NCBI GenBank assembly: GCA_037176725.1
Contig: JAZBRS010000060.1
Location: forward strand, 54,526,001-54,590,000
DNA length: 64,000 nt
Direction of reading: 5' to 3'
Source: Posidonia oceanica
Lineage: Eukaryota; Streptophyta; Magnoliopsida; Alismatales; Posidoniaceae
This document shows positions 54,721 to 64,000 of this stretch, in pieces (the stretch's first letter is position 1; each line of letters begins with the position of its first letter). The notes below the pieces were generated by a model. That model was not told where the DNA came from, made no database searches, and saw only the letters and a list, made by a program, of their open reading frames with translations. The translations under genes and the position numbers were made by a program.

Positions 54721-56499
54721 TTTAATCACGGTCCTAACTTAAAATACAATCACTCTAATAATTTTACCTATTTTTATTTTATTTTTATCCAATTTATTTC
54801 TCCTCTCTTTCCCTTTCATTTTTCTCTTTCTTCCTATCTTTCTTTCTTTTCTTCCTTCTCTCCTGCTGGGCCCAGTCCGACCCGTTCCACCTCCCTTCTT
54901 CCTCTTCTTTCTTTTTTCTTCGCGCGGCCCGGCCCACGACCCGCGAGCCTCCTCCTTCCCGCCTTCTTCCTTTCCTTCTCCACCCTCTCTGATTTCTTCT
55001 TTTTCTGCTGCAACCACAGCCTTCCGCTGCGATCGACAACTCACGCGTCCCAGGCCTGTCGTCCTTGCGCGTCGCACGCCCTCTGCCCAGGCCGGACCAG
55101 CATGCGCCGCCTGCCTCAGTCGTGCGTCTGCCACCACCTCTCCTTGGCAATTAATTGTCGCCGAACCTGCAAACCAAAAACTAGGAGAACCCATAGCAAA
55201 AAAACCAAAAAAACACACCCTCAAGCATCCGAGAAATCGACCGACTCCCGTGTGCAATCCCCAGCCGGAGAGAACCTAGAATTCTCCCCTCTTCCTCTGA
55301 AAAAATCAACATTTTCCTCCTCCTTCATCCCTCTGCAATCCTGACCTCCAACACCCTCCGAAACCTCTCCGAATTTCTCCCCCAACCTCACCCAACATCC
55401 AGCACGACACCCCCCTCCATCCCTCAGCCTTTCCACTCCAGAAACCGCCCCCGAACATCCAAAATTCTCAGCAGAACCCATCACCACTTCCCCTGGAATT
55501 CCCAGCACCGCAGCCCCCATTCCTTCCCAAACTCCAGCATCCAACTCCGCTAAACACCACCTTCTCAGACCATTAAGCCCTCAGCCTTCATCCCCACCAC
55601 AGAACGAACCCTCCACTGCAAACACCTGTAACCTATCCTGCCCAGAAATCCCTCCACCTGCTATCTCCCACCACGAACCTCCACCAGCCCTTCCAAGCAT
55701 CCCTATACCTTCACTAAGCAACCAGAAGTTCACCGGCAGCTCCCATCCGGCCTGAGGAGCAGTGGACACCTTCCCCGGCCTCCGGCTGTCCCTGTGCACC
55801 CAAAAATTTCAAAACCAACCATCGGTCTTCAAAGCTCACAGCCAAGCATCTGGGAAGCACCGGAGAGCTCCGTGGAAGCGACGCCGATCCTCGCGAGCAG
55901 CAAACGACGCCCGCAGCTGCCGGACCGACCTCACCGGTGACCTCTGGATCAGCCGACGTCGGGAGGACTCCTCAGCCACGAAAACAGGTAACTCTCTTCA
56001 TCCCTAGGTTAGACTCCCTCTTCTCCTAGCCGCCCCTCAGCCCGGGGTTTCCCTCTCTCCTGTGCCGGGTCAGCGCTGGGTCAGCGTCGTCTTCTCCGGC
56101 GAGCTTCACAGCACGTCCCGCCGCTCCGGTCAGCAGAACGTCGCTCCCGCAGCTGCCTCCGCTCCGCACGGGTCCCGGAAGCATGCTCCAGCCTTCAGAT
56201 CGCAGCGACGCCGCCTCGTCCGCCCGGACTGCGCCTGAGAAGGACTGCAGACCTCCGGTGACTCCTCTGGTTCGCTCTGGCCAGCGTCGAACCTCGCCGG
56301 ACGTCGCCCGAGCTTCGTCAGGTCCAGGTGAAGCTCGCCCGCCAGTCTACGCCGCACCAGCTCCCCTGTGCCGGCGTTCATGGACACTGGTAGCTTTTGC
56401 TATAGTGTCCATGGCCGTCGGCCATTTCACTGTGCATTTATTTTTTGCTACTTTGGTTATTTTACCAAATATTGCTTGTTTGGTCTTAGTTCTTACTTA

Positions 56500-57330
56500 T
56501 TTGCGTTCAGGTCCTGTATTTGATTAAATCTGTTTATTTCTGAACTAAAACCATATAAAATTGCATGAAAAATATATAGTTCTCTTTATTTGCATGTCAG
56601 TCCTTTTACTGTGCTTTCCTTCAGTAATAAATTCGTTTTTGGCCTTCCAGCTTTTGATTATTGCATTTTAGTCCTGCAGCTGTTCAATTTGATTTAATCC
56701 TTTAAGTTTGCCTTATAAAATTGCATTTTAGGCCCTTACTGTTTTCTTTAATTGCAATTTAGTGCCCTGTCCTGTTAACTTAGCTTTTATTTTTCAATTT
56801 TTGCTTACTGCATTGCATTTTTTCCCCCCTGTTTGCTGATTTTTGCATATAGGTCCTTCCCCAATGCACAGTAGTCATTTTAAATGCATATTTTGCTTAT
56901 AAAATTGCATTTTTGACCCTGCATGATTTGAAAATTGCATATAGGTCCTTTACATGCTTATAAAAATCATTTAAGTGCATATATTGCTTATAAAATTGCA
57001 TTTTTGATCCTGCATGTTTGGAAAATTGCATATAGGTCCCCCATTTGCATTCCCAGATCACTAGATCCCTGTTTTGCTGAAAAACCGCATTTTAGACCCT
57101 AATGATTTCAAAATTGCATTCTAACTTGCCACATGATTTCAAAACTTGTCCTGATGCATACCCCTCTTGGAAAATTGCATTTTAAACCCTGTCTTTTGTA
57201 AAATTGCATGCAGACCCCCCTTTTTTCAAAATCCTTGCATAAAAGCCCCATACTTTTCAAAACCTTTGCATCTAGACCCCCATCCTTTCAAAAATTACAT
57301 TTAAATTCCCAGTTTTCTGAAAAAGCACCC
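56500..57330 (+). repeat. Degenerate GCATTTTAG repeat region in C LTR
   Basis: Recurring AAAATTGCAT(A/T)TAGGTCC and ATTGCATTTTTGACCCTGCA words every 30-70 bases (for example 56900-57040, where a roughly 100-base block is doubled). No coding content. Confidence 0.65.
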
Positions 57331-57660
57331 TTAAGCCTTTTCTTGCATTTTGCATGCATTGCACTCATGCATTCTAGTTTTTTTGCATCCTTTGCACACA
57401 CTTGGGTATCATTAGCTCCCATTCACAAGGGAGGACCTGTTTTGCACACCTCTAGGACCCCCTGTACACTTAGATCCTTTCTTCTCCCCTGTTCTGGCCT
57501 CCTGCATTAAAGTCTGGACATCTTCAGATCCGACCGTTGGATCTTCTCAAGTAAGCTGCCAGGACGACCCCGGCGAAGCGCTCTTCAGCATGGACCAATC
57601 AGATTCCAGATCAGGCCCCAGATTTCCAAGGTAGGCCCTCCTGAACTTCGGCAGCATTGT

Positions 57661-58640
57661 TTGCATACCATTCGCATTGCACCGTTTTGCGTGCCGCTTT
57701 GTTTTCTTGCACTGCTTTGCATGCCGCCTTGTTTCCTTGCACAGTTTTGCGTACCGCTTTGTTTTCTCGCACCGTTTTGCGTGTTGCCTTATTTCCTTGC
57801 ACCGTTTTGCGTGCCGCTTTGTTTTCTCACACTGTTTTGCGTGCCGTCCTTATTTCCTTGCACCGTTTTGCGTGCCGCTTTGTTTTCTCACACTGTTTTC
57901 GTGCCGTCCTTATTTCCTTGCACCGTTTTGCGTGCCGCTCTTGTTTTCTCGCACCGTTTTGCATGCTGCCCTTGTTTCCTTACACCGTTTTGCATGCTGT
58001 TTTGTTTTCTCGCACCGTTTTGCGTGCCGCCTTGTTTTCTTGCACTGTTTTGCATGCCGCCCTTGTTTTCGCGCACCGTTTTGCATGCCGCCTTCGTTTT
58101 CTTGCACCGTTTTGCGTGCCGCTTTGTTCTCTCGCACCGTTTTGAATGTCGCCTTGTTTTCTTGCACCGTTTTGCGTGCTGCCCTTGTTTCCTCACACCG
58201 TTTTGCGTGCTACCTTGTTTTCGCCCACCGTTTTGCGTGCCCCCTTTGTTTTCTCGCACCGTTTTGCGTTCCGCCCTTGTTTTCGCGCACCGTTTTGCAT
58301 GCTGCCTTCGTTTTCTTGCACCGTTTTGCGTGCCGCTTTGTTCTCTCGCACCGTTTTGCGTGTCGCCTTGTTTTCTTGCACCGTTTTGCGTGCTGCCCTT
58401 GTTTCCTCACACCGTTTTGCGTGCTGCCTTGTTTTCGCCCACCGTTTTGCGTGCCCCCTTGTTTTCGCACCGTTTTGCGTGCCGCCCTTGTTTCGCGCAT
58501 CGTTTTGCGTGCCGCTTTGTTTTCTTGCACCGCTTTGCGTGCCGTTTCGTTTTCTTGCACCGTTTTGTGTGCCGCCTCGTTCCTTGCATCGTTTTGCGTT
58601 CCTGCTTCGTTTCTCGCACCGTTTTGCGTGTTTTACGTTG
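57661..58640 (+). repeat. 30/31-base tandem array in C LTR, about 32 copies
   Basis: Unit begins ACCGTTTTGCGTGCCGC and continues TTTGTTTTCTCGC. Starts at 57681, 57711, 57741, 57771, 57801 and 57831 show an exact 30-base period, later mixed with 31. All three plus frames stay open for hundreds of codons because the unit lacks stops; these are not genes. Confidence 0.93.
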
Positions 58641-58940
58641 TTTTCTCTTGCATGTCACCTGCATTGCTTGTTTTCACCGTTGTTTTGTTTTATCGCCTAC
58701 ATTTGCACGTAGGGCAGTGATGCTTACTGCCTGGAGTTCTCACGAGCCTGGTTTCGCCCGATTCGGAACACAGACAGTGTTGCTGAGCGCTTAGACTGCA
58801 CGTTTATTTTCTTGCATTGCATCCCCTCACTTAGAGCACACCTTTGAGCATTTAGATAGGCATTCATTGGCACTTAGGCATTCAAAGTCTGCATTTCCCT
58901 GCGTATGCGAGCGTAAGCCTAGAAAGACCGATTCTCGGGC

Positions 58941-58967
58941 GTGTCGGGGGTGCCTAACACCTTCCCC
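58941..58967 (+). promoter_or_regulatory. Conserved 27-base U5 block (C)
   Basis: Identical to the E2 and A copies, about 375 bases before the LTR end. Confidence 0.75.
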
Positions 58968-59342
58968 GCGCGTAATAGGAGTCCTTGCCCTCTCTCTTGG
59001 CCCGCAATGACCATACTGCCCTTATCCTAGGCGCGAGTCACATCATTTGCATTCATTTGCATATCATTTCTTCTGCATTGCCTTGCATTGCATCTTTTGC
59101 TTGGTTTTGCGTGATTATTCACGCATTTCCCCGGTTTTCCTTGTCTCCCGATCTAATAGACTTGGTGGCGACTCCGATTTTGTCTTATCTTCTTCTTTTC
59201 TTCCCCTTTTTTCCTTTTTTAAAATGTTTTCGAGTTAAGTCTTCCTTCTCGGATATAGCCGCTAATAGTGAGCCTGATTCTGATCGGTGCACGCGAGCTT
59301 TGGCAGTGTGCATGGACGATCCGAACACTGGGATTACTACAG

Positions 59343-59360
59343 TGGCGACTCTGCTGGGGA
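59343..59360 (+). other. C primer-binding site
   Basis: TGGCGACTCTGCTGGGGA, one base after the LTR. Complements a plant tRNA-Arg 3' end (…CAGAGTCGCCA), the primer reported for Ogre-type elements. Confidence 0.85.
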
Positions 59361-60692
59361 TACTAGACTCCGGCTTTTCGCCTTCGCTTTCGCTCGCTTG
59401 GGATTTGCATTCTTTGTTTGCCTTTGTGCCCTTTGCCTTGCTTTTGCTTGCTTGTCTGCCTGTTTTGGTCGCTCATCCGTGCAAACTCCTAGCAAGTCGC
59501 CTCGTGGTTACTTTGCTTAGGTTTTGCGCCCCCCTTGGCTGCTTTTGCCCTGGGTTTTGGTCTATCTTGCTCTGCTTTGTCTAATTTGCTTGATTATTTG
59601 CCTATTTCCTTGCTTCTGCCCTTATTCGCTTTACAGCTTACCTATCTTTACTTTCTTTATCCCGCTTACATTTTACTGCTTTATTTCCTGTACAATGCAT
59701 GTCTACATACTTGTTTGGCAACAATGCATGCTTTTGATTGATGAATGCTTTCTTTTACACATTTGCTATGTCACTACACACGCACATGCTCTGTATATAT
59801 GCCTTTTGACATGATGAATGCTTTCCCTTCACTATCATGCTCACGAACGCTCGCACATGCCATGCACTTGCCTTTTGCTCTGTTGTATGTTGTTGCTTGC
59901 CATGTTTGGGTGATTTTCTTCCCTTTCGCATATGCCATGCCTAGGATAGTAGAGACTGATTGCTTTTTCCTGTGGTTAATTAAAAATAGCAAGTAAAAAC
60001 AAGATCTAGGGTTAACTAGAGCCATCAACACACTTGCACCCCCTGGAGTTAATAAAATACGCAAGATAAAAGATTTTAATCATTTGCACGAAGCATCATG
60101 TAGGGCATGCATCTTCTCATCTGAGTCCACCTATCAGTCTGCGAAGGATGGTTCCGGTCTCACTCCGATGCTTTGGCATGGTGTGAGTAGGTCGGTCTGT
60201 CCCCCCTTGTCAGGGGTCGTGTCGGTACTAGTGGAGGGTACTTCCTACGCTTAGGCGAGGTTGAGGCCACCAACGCACCACCCTGTTATTACCTGAGCTT
60301 TGGGCCGGGAGTTAGACAGGGGACCTACTTTTCTGACCTGAGTCGGTGACCCGAGCACTTGTGGATATCCGGAGTAGACCACCTGCTAGGAAACACTAGA
60401 TTGGTGAGAGAGAGAGCATGCTAGAGAGCATACATGTCATTCATGCCATAACTTAGTGCATTTGCATTTCCTTTTGTTCCTAATCCCAGTTTTCTCTTTG
60501 TGTCCTTAACAGAGTTCAGTAAGTGATCTCCTTGGCTGGAACTCGGGTTCCTCCCCTTGTTGACACCTCTGCTGAGACATCTGTGCTCGACCGTCTCCTT
60601 CTGAGCTACTCACCTTCGCGAGCATAGCTCCTCGTAGAGCCCGTCCGTTTTCCGCTCATCGTAGCCCCATTTTGATTCGCTCTCGGTCAACA
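59361..60692 (+). other. C leader
   Basis: No gene. Homologous to A's leader from about 60110 to 60440, including the 51-base identical block at 60191-60241. Acceptor TTGTGTCCTTAACAG at 60498-60512. A degenerate second PBS-like CGTGGTTACTTTGCTTAGG lies near 59503. Confidence 0.65.
60191..60241 (+). promoter_or_regulatory. 51-base leader block shared with A
   Basis: Identical to 39381-39431; see that entry for hairpins and proposed role. Confidence 0.55.
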
Positions 60693-63470
60693 ATGGCCCA
60701 GCGCACCGTCGAACCCCCCTTACCCTTGCCTCGGAGGTGGTTTCCGCTCCGGCCCCTCCGACTCCCGTTTCCAACCCCTCTGTGCCCCCTCCGACACTAG
60801 GATTTCCTCCTCTGTCGTCAGGGGCACCCCAGTTTGCTGTGGGACAGTGGCAGACGCTCGCTCCTCCTGATCCGGTCGCCGAGTCCATCTTGATGGCCAC
60901 TTCTCGTGTTCCGGAGGCGCCTCTGACCCCACCTTCTCAGGGATTTGTCGCTTTTGACACCCCTTCTGCTGCTGCGGCGACTCTCGCCCTAGGACTCCAA
61001 TCTCCTGGACAGTCCAGATCTCTTGGCTCTGGCCCCTCGTCGGCACTGCAATTCAGTGTTTCCACCGATGGGACACCAAAAGAACAGTACCAGCATCTGA
61101 TGGACACTATCCAGCGGCTGCAGGGTATGGCTCTATCGGTCTGTCCTTCTTCCCTTCATGTTGGTCCTGAGGTTCCTGTGCAGCCTGCTCTCACACATCA
61201 TGCATTGCACTCTACACTTCCGCCTAGACCGTCGTCCCAACTGCTCACAGTTCCGGCGATGGGGGCACGTGTCCCGCCTCTTGCATCTGCACCGCACCAC
61301 ACACACCATGCACCTCCGCCACCTGGTGGCCAGTCATTCAGACTGGTGGGAGCACAGTATCTTGCAGGCCCGCCCCCTAGCATTGCGCCGGTGCGACCGC
61401 TGTTGCTCCAGCATTCTACACCCACCGCACAGCATACCATCTATCCTCCCCCTTTGCATCAGGTTCAGAATTCCACATGCATCCCCCCTTGCACTCCACC
61501 ATAGCACGGGTATGCCGGCCATCACCTTGCGTCACCAGGCGATGTGATGGTAGATCCGGAGGAGCACCTCGGTGCAACCCAATCGGCATACGTAGTCCCT
61601 GCCCCCACTGCCCCATCACCTGTGGTAGCCATTCCAGACCCCATCAACAACAGGATGGATGTTCTAAAGAAAGCACTAAGTCTAGTGCAGGGCACGGAAC
61701 ACCAGACCTACCAATTCCGAGACCTCTGCTGTTTCTCAGAGGCTGTACTCCCTCCAAAGTTCAAAATCCCGAACTTTGAGAAGTATGATGGTAGGGGCTG
61801 CCCCATAGCCCATCTAAAGGCGTATTACGGTGATCTCGCCCAGCTCCAGGCTGATGAGAGGTTGCTGATCCGCATATTCCAAAAGAGTTTGTCCGGTCCA
61901 GCCCTCAAGTGGTTCACCTCACTTGACATGGCAACAATCAGGACATGGAACGACCTAAGCCAGGCGTTCTTGGAGCAGTATTCCTTCAACCTCGATCTGG
62001 TCCCAAAGCGCGCGGACCTTATCGCAACCAAGCAGAATCCGGGCGAGCCGTTCGGGGAGTACGTCGGCCGCTAGCGTGCCCTTGCCTCCCAAGTTCGGGA
62101 TAGGCCCTCTAACGAGGAGTCTATCGAGATCATTATAAAGGGGGCACAGCCGTCCACAGGAGCTTTGCTTAGCATCCAACCTGTCACAACCTTCACTGCT
62201 TTGATCCGAGCTGGCACTCGCGTAGAGAGTTCGTTGCGGAGTGGCAACTTCCCCGCACTCTCTGTGCTTGCCAAGCAGGCCCTGCCAGCAGTAACAGTAG
62301 CAGCAGCACCACCATCAACAACAACAACGACATCAACAACAATCGTCCCAAGAGAAAGGATCCGCCGAAGCCCGTTGTTGCGTACGTCGACTCCCCTGCT
62401 ACACCTGTTCGTCTGGCGTCCCGGCCTGCCCCTCCTCAGATCTATTATGCACCTACACCTAGGACACACCCCACACCACAAATCACTACCACCGCTCGAC
62501 CGGTCTATCCTGCCGCACCGGTTCAGCAAGGACACTTCCAGAGGTCGAGACGGCCACCCGTTGAGAAGCAAAAGTTCGCCCCACTGGTGGAACCGCTCAC
62601 CGCCGTCCTCCCGAAGGTTGCGTCGCTCCTGAAGTTTCCAGAGGTTCGCCCACCACCAAACCCACTACCGCATTGGTTTAAGGCGAACCTTTTCTGCGAT
62701 TTTCATCGAAGCGTCAGGCATTCGACTGATAATTGCTTCACTCTCCGGAACGCTATCCAGGATTTGATCGAATCGGGAGCGATTGTGATCGACACGCACG
62801 AGGCGTCCACTTCAACACCATCTCATGCACCTGCATCAGCACCTACCCCAGCTAATATTGTTCGCCGGCCCCTGCCAGAGCACTCCTACTCAGGAGGCAC
62901 AAGGACCTCAGGAATCCACTCATTATTTCCTTTTGGATCTCCCACGTCTGTGGAAAATCCTTCCGAGCTTATCCATGATATCTCTACTCCTTTTCCAGTT
63001 TCTCTTTATCTTGCAGCTGTCGCCGGTTCCGAGTCGGGCGTTCATATGATCCGACCGCGCACCAGGCCGGAGCGTTCTTCTGCACCAACCACCATGCTTT
63101 CCCGGGCCCAAGCCCCACTACACCTGCTAGGTAACCCACAGCCAGTATCCCCAATACATCTCCTAGCTAGACCTCAGCCAGGGTCTCCTGTGCACCTGTT
63201 AGCAAGACCTCAATCCCCATCCCGTTTGCCTTCCCAGCAATCCTCTCATCCATGCCTTCCTCAACCAATAGGCACCCCTGTAGCCCCTCTCGTGCTCGCT
63301 GCACGTGCTCCCGTGGTTATTAACCTAACCCAAGATACCCATCGCGTACCTTACAGCTACGCCACAGAAATGTGTGCGGAAGTGACGCGATCGAGAAGGA
63401 TCTACAAACCCCCAGCACCAGTGGCTAGACCTAATCACCTAGAACCTGCAACACTTCTTCCCTTAGCCTA
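60693..63470 (+). pseudogene. C gag
   Basis: ATG at 60693 (MAQRTVEPP). Relative to E2 one base is missing in the C run at about 60706-60711, which shifts the frame at once; the correct frame resumes with VVSAPAPPTPVSNPSVPP. TAG at 61502 and at 62072 (GR-stop-RALASQV, Trp). Core: NNRMDVLKKALSLVQGTEHQ, PPKFKIPNFEKYDGRGCPIAHLKAYYGD, ERLLIRIFQKSLSGPALKWF, YSFNLDLVPKRADL. A frameshift lies in the CAACAACAAC stretch at 62310-62350. Then EPLTAVLPKVASLLKFPEV, knuckle FCDFHRSVRHSTDNC, and three 36-base repeats encoding HLLARPQPGSPV (63120-63220). Close relative of E2 gag. Confidence 0.87.
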
Positions 63471-64000
63471 GCCTACAACCCTACCACCTCCAGGCCAACC
63501 CCTTGAATCCACCATAGCTGAATTTGTACCCAAGGCCACACTCCCTGCCACCAAGAAGTGCTAGCCCAAGGCCGACATTACTTCCCAGCTCAAAAAGGTT
63601 AAAGCCGACATATCCATTTGGGACCTGATACACACTTCTGCAGAACACCGCGAGGCTTTCCTTCGTGTGTTCCAAGCCGCTCGTGTGTCCCAAACCATAG
63701 AACCTACCACTCTGGAAAGCATGGTTGGAATGATTGCAGAACCCCAGGTCATCACTTTCACGAGTGATGAGTTGCCTCCGGCGGGGATTAATCATAACCA
63801 ACCCTTGTTCGTCACGGTACAATTCAAGAACTTTCGCATTCCCCTTGCGCTGTTGATAATGGGTCAGGCCTTAACGTCTGTCCCTTGCGAACAGCAACTA
63901 AGCTCGGATTCAAGGCCGAGGACATTACTCCGGCTGTAAAGGGAATGTCAGCTTTTGATAATACCCACCACGACGCTCTAGGGATTCTGATTATTCCTCT
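63471..64000 (+). pseudogene. C aspartic protease (N-terminal half, DNGS type)
   Basis: Continues gag: SQLKKVKADISIWDLIHTSAEHREAFL, ESMVGMIAEPQVITFTSDELPPAG, VTVQFKNFRIPLAL. At 63850-63854 C reads GCGCTGTTGATAATGGG where E2 has GCGCTGGTTGATAATGGG. The single-base loss throws the frame out exactly at the active site. In the shifted frame VDNGSGLNVCPL and then the FDNTHHDALGILIIP flap follow to the window edge. A CAG-to-TAG also lies at 63561-63563. DNGS replaces DTGA as in E2. Confidence 0.83.

Larger units (their letters stand above)
53276..59341 (+). repeat. C 5' LTR, about 6,066 bases
   Basis: Bounded by TGTTGACACC and GGATTACTACA followed by a perfect PBS. No internal LTR boundary or other element found. 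Layout: C-rich start; A-rich non-coding 53960-54720; CT-rich; donor AAAACAG|GTAACT at 55987; a degenerate AAATTGCATTTTAG repeat region 56500-57330; a 30-base array 57661-58640; conserved U5 from about 58850, with the 27-base block at 58941-58967 and PBS-like GTGGCGACTCC at 59165-59175. Confidence 0.8.
53276..64000 (+). mobile_element. C, Tat-lineage element, 5' part (runs off the right edge)
   Basis: Starts TGTTGACACCCCATTTTGAC inside B's LTR. Holds one very long LTR, PBS, leader, gag and the first half of the protease. Gag and protease resemble E2 closely, so pol is expected beyond 64000. Flank left of the start is CATAG (53271-53275), the target duplication to look for at its right end. Confidence 0.9.

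Noticed and set aside
54739..55257. Minus-strand ORF rich in Lys/Glu/Arg
   Set aside because: Complement of a CT-rich stretch in C's LTR; low complexity and no recognisable domain.
57661..58794. Long plus-strand ORFs (up to 377 codons) rich in Phe/Cys/Arg
   Set aside because: All three frames are open over the same 30-base tandem array; there is no start context, no homology and no domain, so they are by-products of the repeat.

Overview
The window is nuclear DNA of a flowering plant and consists entirely of nested, decayed Ty3/gypsy LTR retrotransposons. I see no ordinary host gene, rRNA or intact tRNA. The lineage is Tat (Ogre/Retand-like). Evidence: very long LTRs starting TGTAGACACC, a primer-binding site of tRNA-Arg type, two RNase H domains (gypsy type followed by archaeal type), a plant-only PMD/DUF7745-type extra ORF, and gag with the C-x2-H-x4-H-x4-C knuckle. 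The species cannot be named from this alone.

Five elements can be separated. B (+) is the oldest host: a gag fragment at 33510-34885, internal DNA at 34886-36028 and 49022-51495, and part of its 3' LTR at 51496-53275. E1 (-) sits in B's gag. Its 5' LTR is 32105-33509, gag and two proteases lie at 26686-30533, G-patch/RT/RNase H/integrase at 3157-7706, and an antisense PMD gene at 47-1563; its 3' LTR is off the left edge. E2 (-, 7707-26685, target duplication CCTTC) is inserted in E1 between protease and G-patch. A (+, 36029-49021, target duplication GCAGC/GTAGC) is inserted in B. C (+, 53276 to beyond 64000) is inserted in B's 3' LTR and has a 6.07-kb LTR, gag and the start of its protease.

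E1 and E2 are former autonomous elements (gag-protease-G-patch-RT-gRNH-aRNH-integrase). A and B carry only gag and look like terminal-repeat-with-GAG (TR-GAG) derivatives that would borrow polymerase and integrase from E2- or C-like partners. E2, A and B share a large non-coding 3' region packed with tandem hairpins whose stems change in a compensatory way, plus a larger conserved GATACCA...TGGTATC hairpin and a common polypurine-tract region. A and C share a leader block of 51 identical bases downstream of the PBS. E2, A and C share a 27-base block in U5.

Most coding decay is by point nonsense mutation, chiefly to TAG (26 of 32 stops I read in three ORFs), as expected of CAG/CTG (CHG) methylation. 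E2 has also lost its U5, PBS, leader and gag start by one microhomology deletion. Everything was read by eye; domain names rest on motif recognition, not database searches.
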